A DNA stretch of 64,000 nt from Aureitalea sp. L0-47 (lineage in GTDB: Bacteria > Bacteroidota > Bacteroidia > Flavobacteriales > Flavobacteriaceae): positions 229,880 through 293,879 of the forward strand of contig NZ_JAFMTQ010000002.1 of assembly GCF_026126405.1 (NCBI RefSeq). The letters run 5' to 3'. The position numbers were made by a program, and so were the translations under genes. Shown piece after piece: positions 1 through 8,857 of the stretch. Within the stretch, counting starts at the first letter, position 1, and every line of letters begins with the position of its first letter. The notes under the pieces were generated by a model. It saw nothing but the letters and a program-made list of their open reading frames with translations. It had not been told where the DNA came from and searched no databases.

Positions 1-262
1 TAACTGTTCCATATCCGCCCCTCGCGCACCAGATGGCCTTGATATCGGGGTCATCCATCATAGCCTGGAAATCGGCTGCGCGCAGCTCGTCATCTCCGGC
101 AAATTGATCCTTTTCTGCGCCAATTGTATTTCCAAATTTATATCTCAGACCCCAATGAGTGAGCAGATCCAGGCCAGGAAATAATTCTTCCTTTTTTAAT
201 TTTCGTGCAGTTGAGACAATGCCAACTGTATCCCCGGGTGATAAATATGAGGGCGTTACCAT
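1..262 (-). CDS. LD-carboxypeptidase (peptidase S66 family), N-terminal part, cut by left edge
   Basis: The reverse strand reads from an ATG at 262 and stays open for 87 codons to the window edge. The product begins MVTPSYLSPGDTVGIVSTAR and continues through DQFAGDDELRAADFQAMMDD and the segment IWCARGGYGTV, the conserved N-terminal pattern of S66 LD-carboxypeptidases (LdcA/MccF family). These are cytoplasmic serine peptidases that trim the terminal D-alanine from murein tetrapeptides during peptidoglycan recycling. No signal peptide is visible. The catalytic serine and the C-terminal domain lie outside the window. The gene is divergent from the DUF1800-DUF1501 pair, with a 122-base intergenic region between them. 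Confidence 0.9.
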   Translation of the reverse strand, partial: MVTPSYLSPGDTVGIVSTARKLKKEELFPGLDLLTHWGLRYKFGNTIGAEKDQFAGDDELRAADFQAMMDDPDIKAIWCARGGYGTV

Positions 263-349
263 AATTCGTAAGGGTTCTTCTAAGAATTATTAAAGGTAGG
301 ATATTGCGTTAAAATAGGCCTTCCCACATAATAAATAGCTAGAATTCAA

Positions 350-357
350 TATATTTA
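350..357 (+). promoter_or_regulatory. Probable -7 promoter element upstream of the DUF1800 gene
   Basis: TATATTTA matches the Bacteroidota -7 consensus TAnnTTTG at seven of eight positions and sits 27 bases before the ATG at 385. No clear -33 TTTG was found at the usual spacing, so this is a weak call. Confidence 0.35.
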
Positions 358-384
358 GACGTCTCGAACCTTAAATCTATAGCT

Positions 385-1854
385 ATGGAATCAATAGCAG
401 CCCCATCTTGCAATACTTCAACGCTTGCGCCTTATGTACCCTCCGGATCCAATCCCTGGAATGTTAGTAAGATAAAACACGTGTATCGTAGGCTCGGCTT
501 TAGTGCTTCCCAGGACACAGTAGATCTGGCTCTTGCTCAAACGCCGGATCAATTTATAGATACCCTCGTAGATACAGCCTTTGCTACTCCTCCAACAACA
601 GCTCCGCCATGGGGTTACTGGGCAGTGAGTGATTTCACTGACTACGAGACTGAAAACAACCAGTATGTGTTCGATTGGAGAATTCAAACCGGAAACGACT
701 TTATGGCGGAAGACCTCAGAGGCCGACTCTCGGGTTTCTGGATGAATCATTTCGTCACTGAACTCGAGGTCTATTTCTACTCGCCTTATCTTTTTCAGTA
801 TTATAACACCATACAAACCCACGCCCTGGGTAATTTTAAAACTTTCGTACACGATATCGGTATTACGGGAGCCATGCTTTTTTACTTGAATGGTTACGAA
901 AACACCAACGTGAATCCGAATGAGAATTATGCCCGGGAATTGTTCGAGCTATTCACCCTGGGAGAAGGGAATGGGTATACCGAAACCGATATCACTGAGA
1001 CGGCAAGAGCATTAACCGGCTACAACCATTGGTTGGAACCGGGCGCACAGATCTATTTTGATGTTAGCACCCACGACACAGGCGTGAAATCAATTTTTGG
1101 TCAGGACGGGAACTGGGGATATTCGGATGTGATCGATATACTGTTCCAGGAAAGAGGCATCGAAGTGTGTCGATTCATTTGTGAAAAACTCTACAAATTC
1201 TTCGTGAGTCCTTCAGTGGATGCACTTATCACTATGGACATCATAGATCCGTTGGCTCAAACCATGTTTAGCAATAATTATGAACTCGTTCCCGTGTTGA
1301 AGCAATTATTCAAAAGTGAACATTTTTTCGATGACAGAGCAATAGGAGTGGTGATCAAGAGTCCGTTCGATACCATCTTTGGTTTTGTAAAAGAGACTAA
1401 TTTCTTTTACGACAACAGCATAATGGAGGCCTTCCTGTATTATTCCGGCCTGATGGGGCAGGAAATATACGACCCGCCTGATGTTTCAGGTTGGCAGCGG
1501 GACGAGGAATGGATCAATACTTCAACTCTTACCGGACGCTGGGAACTCATGGAAGTGTATGTAGGTTATCTATTCAATAATGGTTACGAGCTTACGCTTA
1601 CAGATCTCGCAAAGGATCTAACGAACAACAGCAACGACCCGGAATACATTACCCGGGTGGTAATAGATCATTTCGTTCCCAAGGAATTGCACACCCCTTC
1701 CGATTACGTGATCGCTACCGATATCTTTAAATGGGATGTCCCCCAGAATTATTACGACACAGGCCAGTGGAATCTTGACTGGTCCACAGCTCCCTACCAA
1801 ATGTTGTTGTTACTGAATCATATCGCCCGAATGCCCGAATTCCAATTAAAATAA
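385..1854 (+). CDS. DUF1800 family protein
   Basis: A 489-residue protein of the DUF1800 family. The family signature is visible around residues 182-193 (YARELFELFTLG), preceded by the HFVTEL segment and followed by the DITETARALTGY segment. The biochemical function of DUF1800 is not established. In Bacteroidota and Planctomycetes it is very often encoded next to a DUF1501 protein, as here, only 6 bases downstream, so the two probably act together at the cell surface or periplasm. I see no obvious signal peptide at the chosen ATG, which is unusual if the partner is exported. A start further upstream is not evident. Confidence 0.88.
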   Translation: MESIAAPSCNTSTLAPYVPSGSNPWNVSKIKHVYRRLGFSASQDTVDLALAQTPDQFIDTLVDTAFATPPTTAPPWGYWAVSDFTDYETENNQYVFDWRIQTGNDFMAEDLRGRLSGFWMNHFVTELEVYFYSPYLFQYYNTIQTHALGNFKTFVHDIGITGAMLFYLNGYENTNVNPNENYARELFELFTLGEGNGYTETDITETARALTGYNHWLEPGAQIYFDVSTHDTGVKSIFGQDGNWGYSDVIDILFQERGIEVCRFICEKLYKFFVSPSVDALITMDIIDPLAQTMFSNNYELVPVLKQLFKSEHFFDDRAIGVVIKSPFDTIFGFVKETNFFYDNSIMEAFLYYSGLMGQEIYDPPDVSGWQRDEEWINTSTLTGRWELMEVYVGYLFNNGYELTLTDLAKDLTNNSNDPEYITRVVIDHFVPKELHTPSDYVIATDIFKWDVPQNYYDTGQWNLDWSTAPYQMLLLLNHIARMPEFQLK

Positions 1855-1860
1855 CCTGCT

Positions 1861-3480
1861 ATGTGTGATCATAAGAACATTCCGAAGAAAAAAGCGTCCA
1901 AAGACGAAAAACACGTCCACGACCAGGAACATGTTGAATGGAGCCGAAGATCCTTTATCCAGGCCCTGGGACTGGCAGGTGGTGGAAGTATCATGCTTGG
2001 AAATGCCGCGGTAACAGCCTCTAAACCCTCTCCTCTCTCCGTTGCACTGGCAGCGAGTGAGACAGATCGTATCATGGTGATCATTAGACTCAAGGGAGGA
2101 AATGACGGGCTAAATACCATTGTGCCTGTATACGATTACAGCAGCTATGCCAACCTCCGACCAACGATCCGACATCAGCAAAACGAACTCATCAACCTGG
2201 ACGCCGATTTTGCCATTCCAAATTACATGCAAAACATGGAAGTTTTGTGGGGTGAAGGACAAATGAAAGTGGTTCACGGGGTAGGCTACCCACAACAGAA
2301 CTTATCACATTTCCGTTCCTCCGATATCTGGGCATCGGCCGCGGATACAGTGTTCGAACCAACGGGCTGGTGGGGCAGATACTATGAATATCTCTATCCG
2401 GATTACCTGATCAACCCTCCGGATGTTCCGCCCGCCATTCAAATTGGCAGTATTGGCAACCTGATCTTCGAAGGTCAGGATACGAACTATGCATTCTCTG
2501 TTGCAAATCCGCAGCAGTTAGAAAGCGTTGCACAAAACGGGCAATTACACGATCTAATGAACCTCCCGGACTGTGTCTATGGAGACAAGCTTTTCTTTAT
2601 GAGGTCTACTACCAACACGACCTTCACTTATGCGGGAGTGATCAACGATGCTTATATGAACTCCACCAACCAGGCGCCATACAGCGAAGAAGACCTTGCT
2701 ACTCAAATGGCGATTGTGGCCCGGATGATAAAAGGTGACCTGGGAACCAAGGTATATATGGTGACCCTGGATGGTTTTGATACTCACGCCAACCAACCGG
2801 ATGAACATCGTGCACTGCTGGAAGATCTTTCGGATACACTCCAGAATTTCTATACAGACCTGGAAGCAGCCGGAATGGAAAACAATGTGCTGTGTATGAC
2901 GATCTCAGAATTTGGAAGAAGACCGTACGAAAATGGTTCAACAGGTACGGATCACGGAGCGGCTTCACCGGTAATGCTCTTTGGCCCTGGATTGAATGGC
3001 AGCGGATTTGTTGGAGAACACCCGGACCTGCTTACCTGGGATAACAATGACAATTTGATCCCAACAACGGATTTCAGACAAGTATATTCCAGCGTCCTGA
3101 CCAATTGGTTCTGCCTGGATCCCTCAGTGATCGATCTCATATTACTGAATGAGCCCTACGATAACCTCGATCTGGGAATCGATTGTTCTCCTCTTTCTAC
3201 CACCGATTTCCGGGACGTGACAGCCTTTGTGCATGCACCGGTCTATAAAAACGACTCTGTCTATATTGAAATGAAGATGACAAATACAGGTCATGTAGAC
3301 CTGAAGTTATACGATATTATGGGGAAAGAACTAGGCACACTGAAAAACGAAGTGCTCTTTCCCGGTGTACACTCCGTGGATGTGAAGAAAGCGATAGGAA
3401 CACGATTGAGTTTCGGACAGTATATCTACAGAATTTCAATGGGCGGTCAGTTTTATAGTAAGTCGCTCATGATCAAGTAG
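1861..3480 (+). CDS. DUF1501 family exported protein with C-terminal sorting-like domain
   Basis: A 539-residue DUF1501 protein, a family with an alkaline-phosphatase/sulfatase-like fold and no settled reaction. A twin-arginine motif (R29-R30, SRRSFIQ) followed by a glycine/alanine-rich stretch suggests Tat export. Family landmarks include RLKGGNDGLNTIVP near residue 78 and SEFGRRP with the following DHGAASP segment near residue 351. The last 80 residues have the beta-strand pattern of a type IX secretion sorting domain (LKLYDIMGKELG..., ending YSKSLMIK), so the mature protein is probably surface-attached or secreted. It is co-transcribed with the DUF1800 gene; a hairpin terminator follows the stop. 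Confidence 0.9.
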   Translation: MCDHKNIPKKKASKDEKHVHDQEHVEWSRRSFIQALGLAGGGSIMLGNAAVTASKPSPLSVALAASETDRIMVIIRLKGGNDGLNTIVPVYDYSSYANLRPTIRHQQNELINLDADFAIPNYMQNMEVLWGEGQMKVVHGVGYPQQNLSHFRSSDIWASAADTVFEPTGWWGRYYEYLYPDYLINPPDVPPAIQIGSIGNLIFEGQDTNYAFSVANPQQLESVAQNGQLHDLMNLPDCVYGDKLFFMRSTTNTTFTYAGVINDAYMNSTNQAPYSEEDLATQMAIVARMIKGDLGTKVYMVTLDGFDTHANQPDEHRALLEDLSDTLQNFYTDLEAAGMENNVLCMTISEFGRRPYENGSTGTDHGAASPVMLFGPGLNGSGFVGEHPDLLTWDNNDNLIPTTDFRQVYSSVLTNWFCLDPSVIDLILLNEPYDNLDLGIDCSPLSTTDFRDVTAFVHAPVYKNDSVYIEMKMTNTGHVDLKLYDIMGKELGTLKNEVLFPGVHSVDVKKAIGTRLSFGQYIYRISMGGQFYSKSLMIK

Positions 3481-3502
3481 CAGATCAAATTTCTTTTTTC
3501 TG

Positions 3503-3530
3503 AAGAGTCTTCTTCTGTAGGAAGACTTTT
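3503..3530 (+). terminator. Rho-independent-type terminator after the DUF1501 gene
   Basis: AGTCTTC at 3506-3512 pairs with GAAGACT at 3521-3527 across an 8-base loop. The stem can be extended by A-T pairs and runs into TTTT. It lies 23 bases after the stop codon. Confidence 0.65.
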
Positions 3531-3566
3531 CCGTTTAGCGGTACATCGTTCCGAAGATAAAATCCC

Positions 3567-3574
3567 TATTTTTG
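3567..3574 (+). promoter_or_regulatory. -7 promoter element for metG
   Basis: TATTTTTG is an exact match to TAnnTTTG and ends 32 bases before the metG ATG. A good -33 element is not visible, so only the -7 element is called. Confidence 0.5.
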
Positions 3575-3606
3575 TGCTTGTTCAAGTATAACAGTTCGAA
3601 ATCCCG

Positions 3607-5670
3607 ATGAGTAGCACCAACCCGAAACGAATAACCATTACTGCGGCACTTCCTTACACCAATGGCCCGGTACATATTGGTCACCTGGCAGGAGTGTACG
3701 TTCCCGCCGATATCTATGCCCGCTATCAACGCATGGTAGGCAAAGATGTTCTCTTCGTTTGCGGAAGTGACGAGCACGGTGTCCCGATCACCCTAAAAGC
3801 TAAAAAAGAAGGAATTACCCCTCAGCAAGTAGTGGATAAGTACCATGAGATCATTAAAAAGTCATTTTCCGAATTCGGAATTTCCTTCGACAATTACTCC
3901 AGGACCTCCGCAAAGATCCATCATGAAACAGCTTCGGAGTTTTTCAAAAAACTACATGAAGATGGGAAATTTACAGAGCAGATCACCGAACAACTATACG
4001 ATGAGGAAGCAGGACAGTTTTTGGCAGATCGCTTCGTTGTTGGAACTTGCCCGAAATGCGGCTACGACGAAAGTTACGGGGATCAGTGCGAGAACTGTGG
4101 GACTTCACACAATGCCACCGACCTAATCAATCCAAAGAGCGCTATTAGCGGTAGTAAGCCGGTAACTAAGAAAACCAAACACTGGTTTCTGCCACTGGAT
4201 CAATACGAGAGCTGGCTTAAAGAATGGATCGTTAAAGGGCATAAAAAAGACTGGAAAACCAACGTATACGGACAGTGTAAATCCTGGATCGACGATGGAC
4301 TAAGGCCCAGAGCGGTAACCCGCGACCTTGACTGGGGAATTCCCGTACCGGCTGAAGGTGGCGAAGGCAAAGTCCTCTACGTCTGGTTCGATGCACCTAT
4401 CGGTTATATTTCTTCTACCAGGGAATGGGCCGAAAGAGAAGGCAAGGACTGGGAACCTTACTGGAAAGATAAGGATACCAAGCTCTTACATTTCATTGGA
4501 AAAGACAATATCGTTTTTCACTGTATCATCTTCCCTTCCATGCTGAAAGCCGAAGGTAGTTATATCCTGCCGGATAACGTACCCGCTAACGAATTCCTTA
4601 ACCTGGAAGGCAACAAAATTTCTACCAGTAAGAACTGGGCTGTGTGGCTACATGAATATTTGCAAGAGTTCCCGGGTCAGCAAGACGTACTTCGCTATGT
4701 ATTAACTGCAAATGCTCCGGAGAGCAAGGACAACGACTTTACCTGGGCTGATTTCCAGGCGAGGAATAACAACGAACTGGTAGCGATCTTCGGGAACTTT
4801 GTGAATCGCGTAGTAGTGCTCACCAACAAATATTATGACGGTCATGTCCCAAAACGGGGTGAATTCACACAAGTAGACATTGACACCTTGAAAGAACTAA
4901 AAGCTGCTCCGGATGTGATCGCGAGTTCGATTGAGCGTTACCGTTTCCGCGAGGCACAAGGGAAACTTATTGATGTCGCCCGCCTTGGGAATAAATACCT
5001 GGCCGATGAAGAGCCCTGGAAGACCATTAAAACCGACGAGGAGCGAACTCAAACGATCATGTATGTAGCGCTTCAGATCGCATCAGCGCTTTCGGTATTG
5101 TGTGAACCCTTCTTACCGCATACAGCGGATAGGCTGAAAGGGATCCTTCGCTTTGCTCTGAATGACACAAGCTGGAAGGACATTTCAGAAAAAGAAGAAC
5201 TTCTGCCGGGAGGTCATCAAATAGGCCCCTCCGAATTACTCTTCAGCAAAATAGAAGACGAGCAGATCCAGGAGCAACTAGACAAGCTGGAGGCAAGCAA
5301 AAAAGCAAATGAAATTATGAACGCATCCGCAGAACCACAAAAAGAGACCATCACTTTTGAAGATTTTACCAAACTCGATATGCGGGTAGGTACCATTATT
5401 TCTGCTGAAAAGATGCCAAAGACCAAAAAGCTGCTGGTTCTAAAAGTAGATACCGGTATTGACACCCGAACCATCGTTTCCGGTATTGCCGAAAGTTTCT
5501 CTGCTGAAGAAGTAGTAGGTAAACGTGTGACAGTATTGGTGAACCTGGCGCCTCGCCCGCTTCGAGGTGTGGACAGTGAGGGTATGATCCTCATGACAGA
5601 AACACCGGATGGGAAATTGGTCTTCGTTAATCCCGATGATGACGTTCCTAACGGGGCAAGTATTAGCTAA
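3607..5670 (+). CDS. metG: Methionyl-tRNA synthetase with fused C-terminal tRNA-binding domain
   Basis: A 687-residue class I aminoacyl-tRNA synthetase that charges tRNA-Met in the cytoplasm. The HIGH signature is at residues 23-26 and the KMSKS-equivalent KISTS near residue 337. A zinc knuckle of the two-CxxC type starts at C148 (CPKCGY, then CENCG). From about residue 583 ([16 protein letters not shown]) a Trbp111/EMAP-like OB-fold tRNA-binding domain is fused, which usually mediates dimerisation. Full length for the MetG type carrying this domain. Its TAA is directly followed by the ATG of the histone-deacetylase-like gene, so the two are probably co-transcribed. Confidence 0.98.
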   Translation: MSSTNPKRITITAALPYTNGPVHIGHLAGVYVPADIYARYQRMVGKDVLFVCGSDEHGVPITLKAKKEGITPQQVVDKYHEIIKKSFSEFGISFDNYSRTSAKIHHETASEFFKKLHEDGKFTEQITEQLYDEEAGQFLADRFVVGTCPKCGYDESYGDQCENCGTSHNATDLINPKSAISGSKPVTKKTKHWFLPLDQYESWLKEWIVKGHKKDWKTNVYGQCKSWIDDGLRPRAVTRDLDWGIPVPAEGGEGKVLYVWFDAPIGYISSTREWAEREGKDWEPYWKDKDTKLLHFIGKDNIVFHCIIFPSMLKAEGSYILPDNVPANEFLNLEGNKISTSKNWAVWLHEYLQEFPGQQDVLRYVLTANAPESKDNDFTWADFQARNNNELVAIFGNFVNRVVVLTNKYYDGHVPKRGEFTQVDIDTLKELKAAPDVIASSIERYRFREAQGKLIDVARLGNKYLADEEPWKTIKTDEERTQTIMYVALQIASALSVLCEPFLPHTADRLKGILRFALNDTSWKDISEKEELLPGGHQIGPSELLFSKIEDEQIQEQLDKLEASKKANEIMNASAEPQKETITFEDFTKLDMRVGTIISAEKMPKTKKLLVLKVDTGIDTRTIVSGIAESFSAEEVVGKRVTVLVNLAPRPLRGVDSEGMILMTETPDGKLVFVNPDDDVPNGASIS

Positions 5671-6573
5671 ATGCTTAAGATTGCCTGGCTCCCCATTTAC
5701 AAGCATCCACTGCCCGAAGGGCATCGTTTTCCCATGGAAAAATACGACCTGTTGCCACGGCAATTGCTCCATGAAGGTACCTGTACTCCCGATAATTTCT
5801 TTGAGCCTGAAATAGCTTCGAAGGAGATTATTTCGCTGGTACACGACCCACAGTATATATCAGATCTGAATAATCTTGCCCTGGACCGTGCTGCTATTCG
5901 AAAACTTGGTTTCCCTTTATCGGCTGAGCTCGTAGAACGAGAATACCGCATCACCCGAGGTACTATGGATGGTTGTGAATTCGCCTTGAAAAACGGCATC
6001 GCGATGAATATTGCGGGTGGCACTCATCACGCTTACACCGATCACGGTGAGGCTTTCTGCCTGTTCAACGACCAGGCGGTGGCCGCTAGATACCTTCAAC
6101 AGAAACAATTGGCAGATAAAATACTCATTGTAGACCTTGATGTACACCAGGGAAACGGTACGGCGGAGATCTTTGAAGGAGATGATTCGGTGTTTACTTT
6201 TTCCATGCATGGTGCCAAGAACTATCCCTTCAGAAAAGAAAAAAGTGATTTAGATATAGCATTACCCGACGGGACCGATGATCCAACGTACCTACGTATG
6301 TTAAAAGATACCCTGCCCGTATTGATAGAAGATGTATCCCCGGATTTTATCTTCTACCTCAGTGGGGTTGACATAGTTAGTACCGACAAACTAGGTCGCC
6401 TTGGTTGTACCGTTGAAGGCTGCAAAGAGCGTGATCGATTTGTACTTCAGACATGTAAAGATGTACAGATCCCCGTTCAGGTAAGTATGGGTGGAGGGTA
6501 TTCGAAGGATATTAAGATCATAGTAGATGCACATGCCAATACCTATCGCATCGCACAGGAAATTTTCTTCTAA
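5671..6573 (+). CDS. Histone deacetylase family amidohydrolase
   Basis: A 300-residue protein of the arginase/deacetylase superfamily, the size of single-domain bacterial HDAC-like enzymes. Visible active-site segments are GGTHHAY around residue 116 (tandem histidines), DLDVHQGNGT near residue 155 (metal-ligand Asp and His) and SGVDIVSTDKLGRLG in the C-terminal third. Bacterial members deacetylate small acetylated amines or acetyl-lysine; the real substrate cannot be read from sequence. It starts at the base after the metG stop, which suggests translational coupling. Its 3' end overlaps the stop of the convergent small gene by 4 bases. Confidence 0.9.
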   Translation: MLKIAWLPIYKHPLPEGHRFPMEKYDLLPRQLLHEGTCTPDNFFEPEIASKEIISLVHDPQYISDLNNLALDRAAIRKLGFPLSAELVEREYRITRGTMDGCEFALKNGIAMNIAGGTHHAYTDHGEAFCLFNDQAVAARYLQQKQLADKILIVDLDVHQGNGTAEIFEGDDSVFTFSMHGAKNYPFRKEKSDLDIALPDGTDDPTYLRMLKDTLPVLIEDVSPDFIFYLSGVDIVSTDKLGRLGCTVEGCKERDRFVLQTCKDVQIPVQVSMGGGYSKDIKIIVDAHANTYRIAQEIFF

Positions 6574-6713
6574 TCGGATTCCTTATCCGAATCCTCTTCC
6601 TGTTCATCTCCCTTCCTCGGTTGCATTTTCCTGATCAGGTAAATAAACCCAACTACGAAATGAAGCAATACTATACCTCCAACAATATAAATCCAGGTAT
6701 TTGAATCTCTCAT
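6570..6713 (-). CDS. Small single-span membrane protein (47 aa), unknown
   Basis: The reverse strand from ATG at 6713 gives a 47-residue product: a short polar start, one hydrophobic span (about residues 7-27, WIYIVGGIVLLHFVVGFIYL), a basic RK juxtamembrane patch, then a strongly acidic tail ending DSDKESD. The positive-inside rule predicts a cytoplasmic C-terminus. It is convergent with the HDAC-like gene and fills an otherwise empty gap. I recognise no family; assembly-factor-type small membrane proteins look like this, but that is only an analogy. Confidence 0.55.
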   Translation of the reverse strand: MRDSNTWIYIVGGIVLLHFVVGFIYLIRKMQPRKGDEQEEDSDKESD

Positions 6714-6830
6714 AGGAGTTCGTTTTCAGGCTAACAAAAATATAACCTGGAATTAATGATAAAATTGACAATGGTCATTCCTCCTATTAAAGAATAAGCG
6801 GTAATTTGCAATCTCTTAAAACAATACCCC

Positions 6831-8099
6831 ATGAGAATAGTAACTGCCGAGCAAGCCGTATCCATCGTGAAGAGCAATGACAATGTATTCTTCCAGGGCG
6901 CGGCCATGACCCCCAACCTGCTAATAGACAAGCTATGTGAACGATACGAAGAACTGGAAAACGTTCAGTTATTCCATGTTCACACTGAAGGTGAAGCTCG
7001 TTATATGCATGAACCTTATGATAAATCCTTTAACGTTTTTAGCTTCTTTGTAGGAGCCAATGTACGTAAGGGAGTTAATACCAATAAAGGGGACTACATC
7101 CCTATTTTCCTATCTGAGATCCATCTCTTGTTCAAAAGGAATATCATTCCTTTAGACGTGGCCTTTATACAGGTTTCCCCACCGGATGTTCACGGATTCT
7201 GTTCATTAGGAGTTTCCGTAGATATTGCCCTACCGGCACTCGACCGTGCGAAGAAAGTAGTGGCCCTGGTGAACCCACAGGTGCCTCGTACTCACGGGGA
7301 TGGGATCATTCACATCAATAGAATAGATTACGGAGTTCATATCGACAAACCCATTCATTACGCACCTTATGGAGAGCCGTCGGAAATTGAAATGCAAATC
7401 GGGCGCCATGTTGCCGAATTGGTTGAAGACGGTGCTACACTGCAAATGGGGATAGGAAACATCCCGAATGCCGTGTTGAGCAATCTTACCAATCACAAAC
7501 GCCTGGGTATCGATACGGAGATGTTCAGTGATGGTATTCTTCCTCTTTTAGAAAAAGGTGTAATCACCGGTGAAGATAAGTACATCAAGAAAGATAAGAT
7601 CGTGACCTGCTTCGCCATGGGATCCCAACGATTGTATGATTTTGTGCACAACAACCCATCTGTCCACTTCAAAGCCGCTTCCTATACCAATGATACACAT
7701 AGAATACGGTTACAATCAAAGATGACGGCCATTAACTCCGCTGTTGAGATCGACTTTACGGGTCAGATCTGTGCCGATACCATTGGGCCGTATCAGTATT
7801 CAGGAGTAGGAGGACAAATGGACTTTATCCGCGGCGCATCACTTTCAGAAGGAGGTAAACCTATCATAGCGATGCCTTCATCAACAAAAAGAGGTGAATC
7901 TAAAATTGTTCCTTTCTTAAAGGAAGGTGCTGGAGTAACTACCACTCGTGCACACGTCCATTACGTGGCCACAGAGTATGGAGTAGTAAATCTATTTGGA
8001 AAGAGCCTTAAGCAACGGGCCAAATCATTAATCTCCATTGCCCACCCGGATCACCAGGATCACCTGACCAGGGAAATGGTGGAACGATTCAAACTATAA
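6831..8099 (+). CDS. Acetyl-CoA hydrolase/transferase family CoA-transferase
   Basis: A 422-residue class I CoA-transferase of the acetyl-CoA hydrolase/4-hydroxybutyrate CoA-transferase group. The catalytic glutamate is in the IDTEMFSDG segment near residue 231 and the glycine-rich YSGVGGQMDF segment lies near residue 327. Such enzymes move CoA between acetate and another acyl group through a glutamyl-CoA thioester. Which acid is used cannot be told from sequence. It stands alone, between the tiny minus-strand gene and a strong terminator. With the acs, acyl-CoA carboxylase and PEP carboxylase genes near 22-32 kb it fits a short-chain acyl-CoA theme in the window, although it is not in the same operon. 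Confidence 0.88.
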   Translation: MRIVTAEQAVSIVKSNDNVFFQGAAMTPNLLIDKLCERYEELENVQLFHVHTEGEARYMHEPYDKSFNVFSFFVGANVRKGVNTNKGDYIPIFLSEIHLLFKRNIIPLDVAFIQVSPPDVHGFCSLGVSVDIALPALDRAKKVVALVNPQVPRTHGDGIIHINRIDYGVHIDKPIHYAPYGEPSEIEMQIGRHVAELVEDGATLQMGIGNIPNAVLSNLTNHKRLGIDTEMFSDGILPLLEKGVITGEDKYIKKDKIVTCFAMGSQRLYDFVHNNPSVHFKAASYTNDTHRIRLQSKMTAINSAVEIDFTGQICADTIGPYQYSGVGGQMDFIRGASLSEGGKPIIAMPSSTKRGESKIVPFLKEGAGVTTTRAHVHYVATEYGVVNLFGKSLKQRAKSLISIAHPDHQDHLTREMVERFKL

Positions 8100-8104
8100 A
8101 AAAA

Positions 8105-8132
8105 GCGCCGGGAAATTCCCGGCGCCTTCCTT
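8105..8132 (+). terminator. Strong hairpin terminator after the CoA-transferase gene
   Basis: GCGCCGGG (8105-8112) pairs perfectly with CCCGGCGC (8118-8125) over a 5-base loop, with an A-run before and a T-rich stretch after it. It begins 5 bases after the stop and insulates the eCIS operon from upstream transcription. Confidence 0.85.
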
Positions 8133-8245
8133 TTCTCAGCTTATTTATTTCCAGCGAAGATGTCCTTCAGCTGTACTTTCTTATTTTGCTTATTAAAAAA
8201 TTAAGATCCGTAAAAACACTTACTGCTGATCCACTATATTATTGC

Positions 8246-8253
8246 TACCTTTA
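8246..8253 (+). promoter_or_regulatory. Candidate -7 element for the eCIS operon
   Basis: TACCTTTA differs from TAnnTTTG only at the last base and lies 25 bases before the first eCIS ATG. No convincing -33 element was found, so the operon may need an activator or start elsewhere in 8133-8278. That stretch otherwise contains nothing I can name. Confidence 0.35.
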
Positions 8254-8278
8254 AGTAAACTAACTGATCCTTCCAAAT

Positions 8279-8854
8279 ATGATTTCAAAAGCAATAGGCT
8301 TCCTGACGGAGTTTCTTAATAGGCATCTTAAACTTACCTGCGGATTAGATCACGATATCGTCGTTGCCAGTAACCTTGTGAATCCGGACGGGAGCATCAC
8401 AGAAAACATTCAGGATAAGATCGTGGTATCGGTGATAAATATGGAACAAGAAACTTACATGAAATCTCACAATCATTATATGACCGATGGTGGGGACTCC
8501 TTCCGAAAGGCAGCGCCGCCCGTACATTTAAATATTCACCTTCTTATTTCAGCCAATTACAATTCAAAAAAGTACCTTGAAGCACTTAAAATGCTCTCAT
8601 CAGTAATCACCACTTTGCAGTCGTATCCATTTTTCATAAAACAGGAGCATCCCGATATGCAGGATCCTCTCTCAAAATTGACTCTCGAGTTCATGAATTT
8701 ACCAGTGAATGAACTCAGCAATATTTGGAATGGAATCGGCACCAAATATGTTCCCTCGATTCTTTACAAAATGAGAATAATAACGCTCGAAGATACTAAG
8801 ATGAGAAAAGAAATCCCCGGAATAACAGGCCTTGAAGGCGAAACTGAATCATAA
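8279..8854 (+). CDS. DUF4255 domain protein, eCIS tail-terminator/cap (Afp16/Pvc16-like)
   Basis: A 191-residue DUF4255 protein. The family is the Afp16/Pvc16 cap that terminates tube and sheath growth in extracellular contractile injection systems. The pattern MISKAIGFLTEFLN..., then a KIVVSVINMEQE segment, PPVHLNIHLLISANY and a leucine-rich helix with YPFFIKQEHPDMQ is characteristic. It is the first gene of a tightly packed operon that runs to 16246. The stop is only 3 bases before the next ATG. Placing the cap gene first in the cluster is common in Bacteroidota eCIS loci. Confidence 0.9.
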   Translation: MISKAIGFLTEFLNRHLKLTCGLDHDIVVASNLVNPDGSITENIQDKIVVSVINMEQETYMKSHNHYMTDGGDSFRKAAPPVHLNIHLLISANYNSKKYLEALKMLSSVITTLQSYPFFIKQEHPDMQDPLSKLTLEFMNLPVNELSNIWNGIGTKYVPSILYKMRIITLEDTKMRKEIPGITGLEGETES

Positions 8855-8857
8855 GAT

